Positions 59,051 to 64,000 of a stretch of DNA of 64,000 nucleotides are shown here, piece after piece (the stretch's first letter is position 1; each line of letters begins with the position of its first letter). Made by a program: the position numbers and the translations under genes. The notes below the pieces were generated by a model. It worked only from the letters and a program-made list of their open reading frames with translations. It made no database searches and was not told where the DNA came from. The stretch spans positions 8,680,001-8,744,000 of the forward strand of contig NC_086266.1 of NCBI RefSeq assembly GCF_021018805.1, given 5' to 3'. Source of the stretch: Prinia subflava. Lineage: Eukaryota; Chordata; Aves; Passeriformes; Cisticolidae.

Positions 59051-62000
59051 ACGTCTGTGACATCTGTTACATTTTTACATCTCTTGATTGTATACTGGAG
59101 TTGTTTTTTAAATATAACTAATTTATTACAGAAAACTGGCTTCTCTATTAATTGTTTCTGTGTTACAAACCCAGCATGGCCCTTCACTGTGCAACAGTCA
59201 GGAAAGGCACTGGGTAAACTTGGGGTTTTCCCAGCAGAAAATTGCATCCACAATCTCTGTCTTGCTCTCCTGCAGGAAAAGACTGCTTTTTAGCACCATG
59301 GGATACATTTATTATTTCTGCTGCCATCACTGGGCTGATTTATGGCTGAGAAGCCCTGCCCTGCAGTTGTCCCTTGGGATGTGTTTTGAAGCTGTGCCTG
59401 AAGTCACAGAGGCGAGGGGAAACCTCCTTGTGCTGTGTCATAGGCTGGGATCGGTGGAGTCAAAATGCAGTGACAAATCCAGGCTCTTGGACTCACAAGA
59501 ATTACTCTGGATCTGGAAACAGGTGAGAAACTGGTGTCTAGTGTCCAGGCAGCTGATGAAGGGGGTGGACATACAGTGCTGCCAGTTTTGGGGAGCCTTT
59601 GGGGCTGTGCAGGGCTGTGTTCCAACCCTGTGAGTCACTCCTGACACCCCAGCCGTGTTCCATCCCTGCCTTGTACTGCAAGGCTGACCCCTGTAGCTCA
59701 TGAGGAAGCAGAGATCCACCTGCAGTTTAGGGAGGACCCCCCACCAGATGCCCAAAGGAGGCCATGACTCCATGGGAAGATCATGGCAGGACCTGTGGCC
59801 CCATGGAGAGAGGAGCCCAAGCTGAAACAGGTTTGCTAACAGGAATTGGGACCTTGTAGAGTGATAGAGCAGCTTTAGGGTGTGTCTGGCATCCGGCCCA
59901 GGTCAATCCTGCACAGACGATAGGAGGACATGTGGTGTATTCAAGAAATTAAACTGAATTAACAACAACAACAAAAGGAAAGAGACAGTCCCAAGAACTG
60001 TTTAAGGAACACATGTATTACCCATGTGCTTTTTGCTACCCATGAAGTTGGTGTCCTGTGGCCATCTCCTTTCTCCCTCGCAGTCTCTGATCTGCCACAA
60101 GGTCATGGTCAAGCCCTACATGCCTACAGCCCTGTTTGATCAATTGCCTCATCCCCATAGCCCACAGGGCCTCCAACCCCATGCCACTCTGGAAGGTCAC
60201 TGCGTGGTCCCAAGGCCCCTGCAAGGCACCTCTCAGCAGGAGCATTGGTCAGAGCTGCTGTTTGTGCCACAGGCTTTGGGCAGCAGCCACATCCCAGGCC
60301 CAGCAGAGTGTCCATCGTGCTGCTCCAGCCCAGTCCTGGGTGGTTTGCCAGAACATAGGACCGGTACAATGGGACCAGAGTGGCTCCCACAGCTGCTGAG
60401 TTGTGGGAGCTGGGCTTGCACTGGGGCACGAGCAGTGCTCTGATCACAGCTGGCCAGGTCTCTGCAGGTCAGAAGAGGACCAGCTCTTTCCTGAGTCTTT
60501 GGCAGGACAAGGGTGCTGGGGTCCCCATGGGTGATTCAGGCAGCCACTCACTGGCAGTAGGGTCTTGCCCTGGCCCAGGGGTGGCTGAGCAGCTAGAATG
60601 TTCCCACTCATATGAAAGAGTTGTTCATGGGGAGTTGAAAAAGACAGAAGGCTTGTGACATTTCAAGATTTCGTTCAGTAGCTGGAGTTTCTGAGTGGAT
60701 GCGAGAGGGGGTTTCTGCTTTGCCTCAGATGTGTGAGCAGCACACAGGTTTCTGCAGAGCCACAAAGTGCAACATTCACTGCGGGGTGAGGTCCCAGCAC
60801 ATCCCAAGAGAGACCTGTCACTACCATGTGCAGCACAGGGTCTGGGTGGAGTGTCTGAATTAGATCCCACTTTGGTCTACCTGGCAGGTTGTTCTGTGCT
60901 GAACAGGACTGGACTGTGCTGGAGGATGGACCCGGGTCAGGGGTAAGTCCCCAGCCCCAGGCAAGACCTCAGCACCAGGCAGGTCTGTACAGGACACCGG
61001 ACCAGTTCCTCCATCACCACTGCGGCCTCAGTCACATGCATACAGCCATGCTCCCTCCGCAGTGTGGAAAGGGCTGAGCCAGTGACTGGGCCTGAGGCGC
61101 CCAGCCCACCCTCCAGCACCATCATCTCAGAGGACAGATGCCATGTCTGGTGCCGGCCTCAGGCCCATGGCACAATGCTGTGCCTGCAGGTACTGGTGCA
61201 GGAACTGGTGAAAGCTCTGACTCATCACGATCTAGCAGCTGTTTCTGCCTCCTCTCTGTGGTATTTTCCAACTCTGCTGGTGCCAGATCAAAGCAACAAA
61301 GAGGGATGCCGCTGCAAACAGCTCTTTATTAGAAACAGTGGGTTTAGGACTGTGCAAGAGTGTATTTTTTATTACTAAATCTCAGAGAGCAGAGCTGCCA
61401 GCCTATGAAAGTGGTGCACAGTGGAAAATTGCTCTTTGGGGCTAATGGGACTTTCACAGTCACTGAGTGGGAACCATTGTGCCTGACAACCATGAGAGAT
61501 GTGGTGGCCCCTGAAATGATGGGGGGAAATCAAGCAGGCTGCCAGTACCCAGAACCATCCCCATTTGCCTTTGAAAAACATGGGAGGCAGAGCTGCAAAG
61601 AGCAGGGTCTGCTCTGACCCTGTGCCCACCCTGCTCTGTCTGCTCTCTCTCCTGCCTGTCACTGCAGCTGCTGTGTCACATCTCTGGGACAGCCTAGAGC
61701 CACCCCAAATCCTCACAGCCACTTCAAGCACTGTCCGGCTCATCTGTGTAGGTGGCAAAGACCTGAGACCTCACTGAGGCCCTGTCACTCAGCCTCCCAG
61801 AGCAAGCTGCCTTTGTGATGGGTCTGTAGCTCTAGGTAAGGTCCCTGAAGCAGCACAGAGCAGCAGCATCAGAGCTGTCGTGCTAGACCCCATCCTTCAG
61901 CCCAAAAGGCTTTGTGGGTTTACAGGTCTGAGCTGCAACATCCAGGCCACTGACTCCTGCTGCATCTCCCTCTCAGTGGTCTTAGCAGCTCGGCTTGGTC

Positions 62001-64000
62001 GGGAGGCCCACCAGGATGTGGGTGGGGACTACAAGAGTCCCAAAAGCTGGAGCCTGAGTATGGTGTGTTTGGAGGATGTGCATGAAGAGGGCTGCAAAGA
62101 TGACTGGCTGCAGAGAAGTGAACTTGGTGGCTCAGACTTGTGTGGTTTCCCTCCAGGCAGGAGTTTTCCTGCAATTCAGTGGATCGGGACCCAAGCAAGG
62201 TGAGTGGGACGTTCAGGTCACCCCAGGGGACTGTAAAGCAAAATTGGTCCTACTTCATGTGCTGGTCTGGTAGTGCCCTCACCTGGGGAGGCATGGCAAG
62301 TCTCTGCACTCAGAAGGTGCCATGGGCACCTTGATGGAGTCATATACCACCTAGCTTGGTCACCAGGCCCCCTTCAGGAAGTCCACAGGACAACCTTCCC
62401 TGTGTGTCCTTACCGCTCAGCTCTGCTCTTCCCAGGGTCTGTGACATACAGACAGTTCTTATGCTTCCCATCCTTCAGATGCATGTCAGGGGATTTCTGG
62501 TCCTGTAGCCTACAGGAACAGCAGCTCAGCTCACTTTCCCACTTCCTGGCACTGCTCCTGTAGCTCTCTGCCCCCCAGGATCATTCATGCTCCCGGTCAC
62601 AGACAGGATCAGCAAGCTGCCCTCTGAGTTGGGTGCATATTGGCTCACGATGCACTCTGAGTTGGGGTGGGGGGTTCTGTGCTTTCTCCTCATGGCATCA
62701 CAACAAATGTGATGAGCCTGTATCCAGGATTTTTCATTCTGTTACATGAAATCTGGTAAGATTCTGGTTTTTCCCATCCTCTGTTTTCCAGAGCATGGAA
62801 AACAGGTTAGATACAGATTTTTGTTAGGAGAAAATTCCCAGCTGGGTGGCATGCCCACTTGAAATGGATGATAGCTTCATCTCAGCTGTTTCCCAGTCGT
62901 ATCCATGCCTGACAGATGGGGACTGGCAGACAGAGGTAATCAATGATCTCTGGATAATGCACCTTCAACCACTCCATGAGAAATGAGAGCCTCTGTTTTG
63001 TGGTCAGCCTCGTGATTAAACAATAGATGCTCAGGCTGCTCAGCATCCTGTCCCATTGTCCTCGAGAAAGTCCCAGTGTGATGTCCCACCCCACAAGATG
63101 AGAGGACACAAGAGACTGAGAAACATGGATCTCATGCCAAGACTTCACAGGGACTCTCCATGTGACACCTATGAAGCAAGCACCTATCGGAGCCCCAGCC
63201 TCAGTGCAGGTAGGGAAAGGCACAGAACAAGTTGTCCTGTCTCCTCTCCTCTGTGAATAACACCTCAGGATTTTAAGCTCCTGAAAGCTTAAAATCTTCT
63301 TGTGCCTGTCAATCACTTCCCCACAGCCCTCAGGAAACGTGGTGCTCGGTAAGATAGGGCATGAGCTGCAGTCACAGCAAGAAGGGCCTGGCTGAGGTCA
63401 TCAGAGGGACCCATTTCTGCTGGATTTCTGAATTAAAGCATTCCAGGGGAAGAGAAGTAATTAGAAGCAATTCCATTTGGCTGATAGCATGGTAATTTGA
63501 AACTGAAGTCGGGGGAAAAAACAAGATCTCTAATGGGAACAGGAAAAACCTCAACACAGGAGAGCTGGGCCAGGTCCCAGCTGACACAGCCAGTGGCTGG
63601 GGGCTGCCTCTGTACCTGCTTTGGGAAGAGTGTGCACCACATCAGTGCTGTTCTCTCAGAAAAGCCATCTTTCATGGCCCTATCTCATGGATGGTGCTTT
63701 GGGACACTGGTGGACTGCCTCCAGCTCTGTCTGCCTTTTTTTCCAGAGAGCGAGGATGGGTATTTCCCTCTGCAATACTCCCCAGACCACAGCACCTGCT
63801 CTGAATTGTGCCGCTTTCCTGTTGCTGTGAAGCCCAGACTGATCTCTCCAGTCTGCAGGGGCTTGCTTGCCTGGATGCCCTCAGGAGTGTCCCATGGATG
63901 ATCCCAGCCAAGGAGTCTAGGATTCCATCAGCCACCTGGAGCTCACAGACACATCCTCCAGAAGGGGGAACTGCACGGCCAGCTTCTGGGATGAAGGGGA
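59051..64000. other. Downstream region, no gene recognised
   Basis: Several short open fragments are flanked by plausible splice sites on the + strand (near 59274, 60889, 61061, 61663, 62159, 63045 and 63746), but I cannot link them into one frame or match them to a family. A 144-codon minus-strand frame at 62882-63316 has a protein-like C-terminus but no known domain. It could be an unrecognised or decayed gene, or nothing. Confidence 0.45.

Overview
This looks like nuclear DNA from a bird, probably a songbird. The evidence is two clear CR1 retroposon 3' ends plus a probable third scrap (one clear copy runs into an ATTCTGTG octamer array), a short endogenous retrovirus whose LTR layout and primer-binding site resemble avian alpharetroviruses, a solo LTR of the kind common in passerines, and vertebrate genes with GT-AG introns. 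TSC22D3 and FAAH2 are X-linked in mammals; that part of the human X is homologous to chicken chromosome 4 / songbird 4A. The placement is an inference from gene content, and the species is not identifiable from this window.

Layout. All three recognised genes lie on the + strand. (1) 1-1.58 kb: the last coding exon and 3' UTR of TSC22D3 (GILZ). (2) 1.6-43 kb: a long stretch with no recognisable protein gene, mostly unique sequence. It holds a CR1 end with an octamer satellite (5.25-5.66 kb), an orphan CpG-rich promoter-like patch (14.7 kb), a probable CR1 scrap (23.7 kb), a 3.7-kb defective endogenous retrovirus with paired LTRs and 6-bp target duplications (24.67-28.39 kb), a 624-bp solo LTR with 5-bp duplications (33.94-34.56 kb), a GGAA/GGCA microsatellite (37.6-38.2 kb) and a CTCCCT hexamer array (42.3-42.56 kb). 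(3) 43.1-51.1 kb: a complete FAAH2 gene, 11 coding exons, 534 codons, with a CpG-island promoter containing a 28-bp minisatellite. (4) 53.6-59.05 kb: a complete seven-exon class II cytokine receptor (IL-10 receptor/interferon receptor family), 592 codons, with a long divergent cytoplasmic tail. (5) 59-64 kb: no gene I can name, only short splice-flanked open fragments.

The genes do not form a pathway. TSC22D3 encodes a glucocorticoid-induced leucine-zipper regulator of NF-kB/AP-1 signalling, FAAH2 a membrane-anchored lipid amidase, and the third gene a type I membrane receptor expected to signal through JAK/STAT. The most interesting item is the cytokine receptor. Its exon structure and domains are clear, but its exact orthology (IL10RA-, IL22RA1-, IL20RA- or IFNLR1-like) is not, and as far as I know no class II receptor lies beside FAAH2 in mammals. 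The second item is the retrovirus remnant, in which the expected pol region is replaced by about 0.9-1.2 kb of unusually AT-rich DNA of unknown origin.
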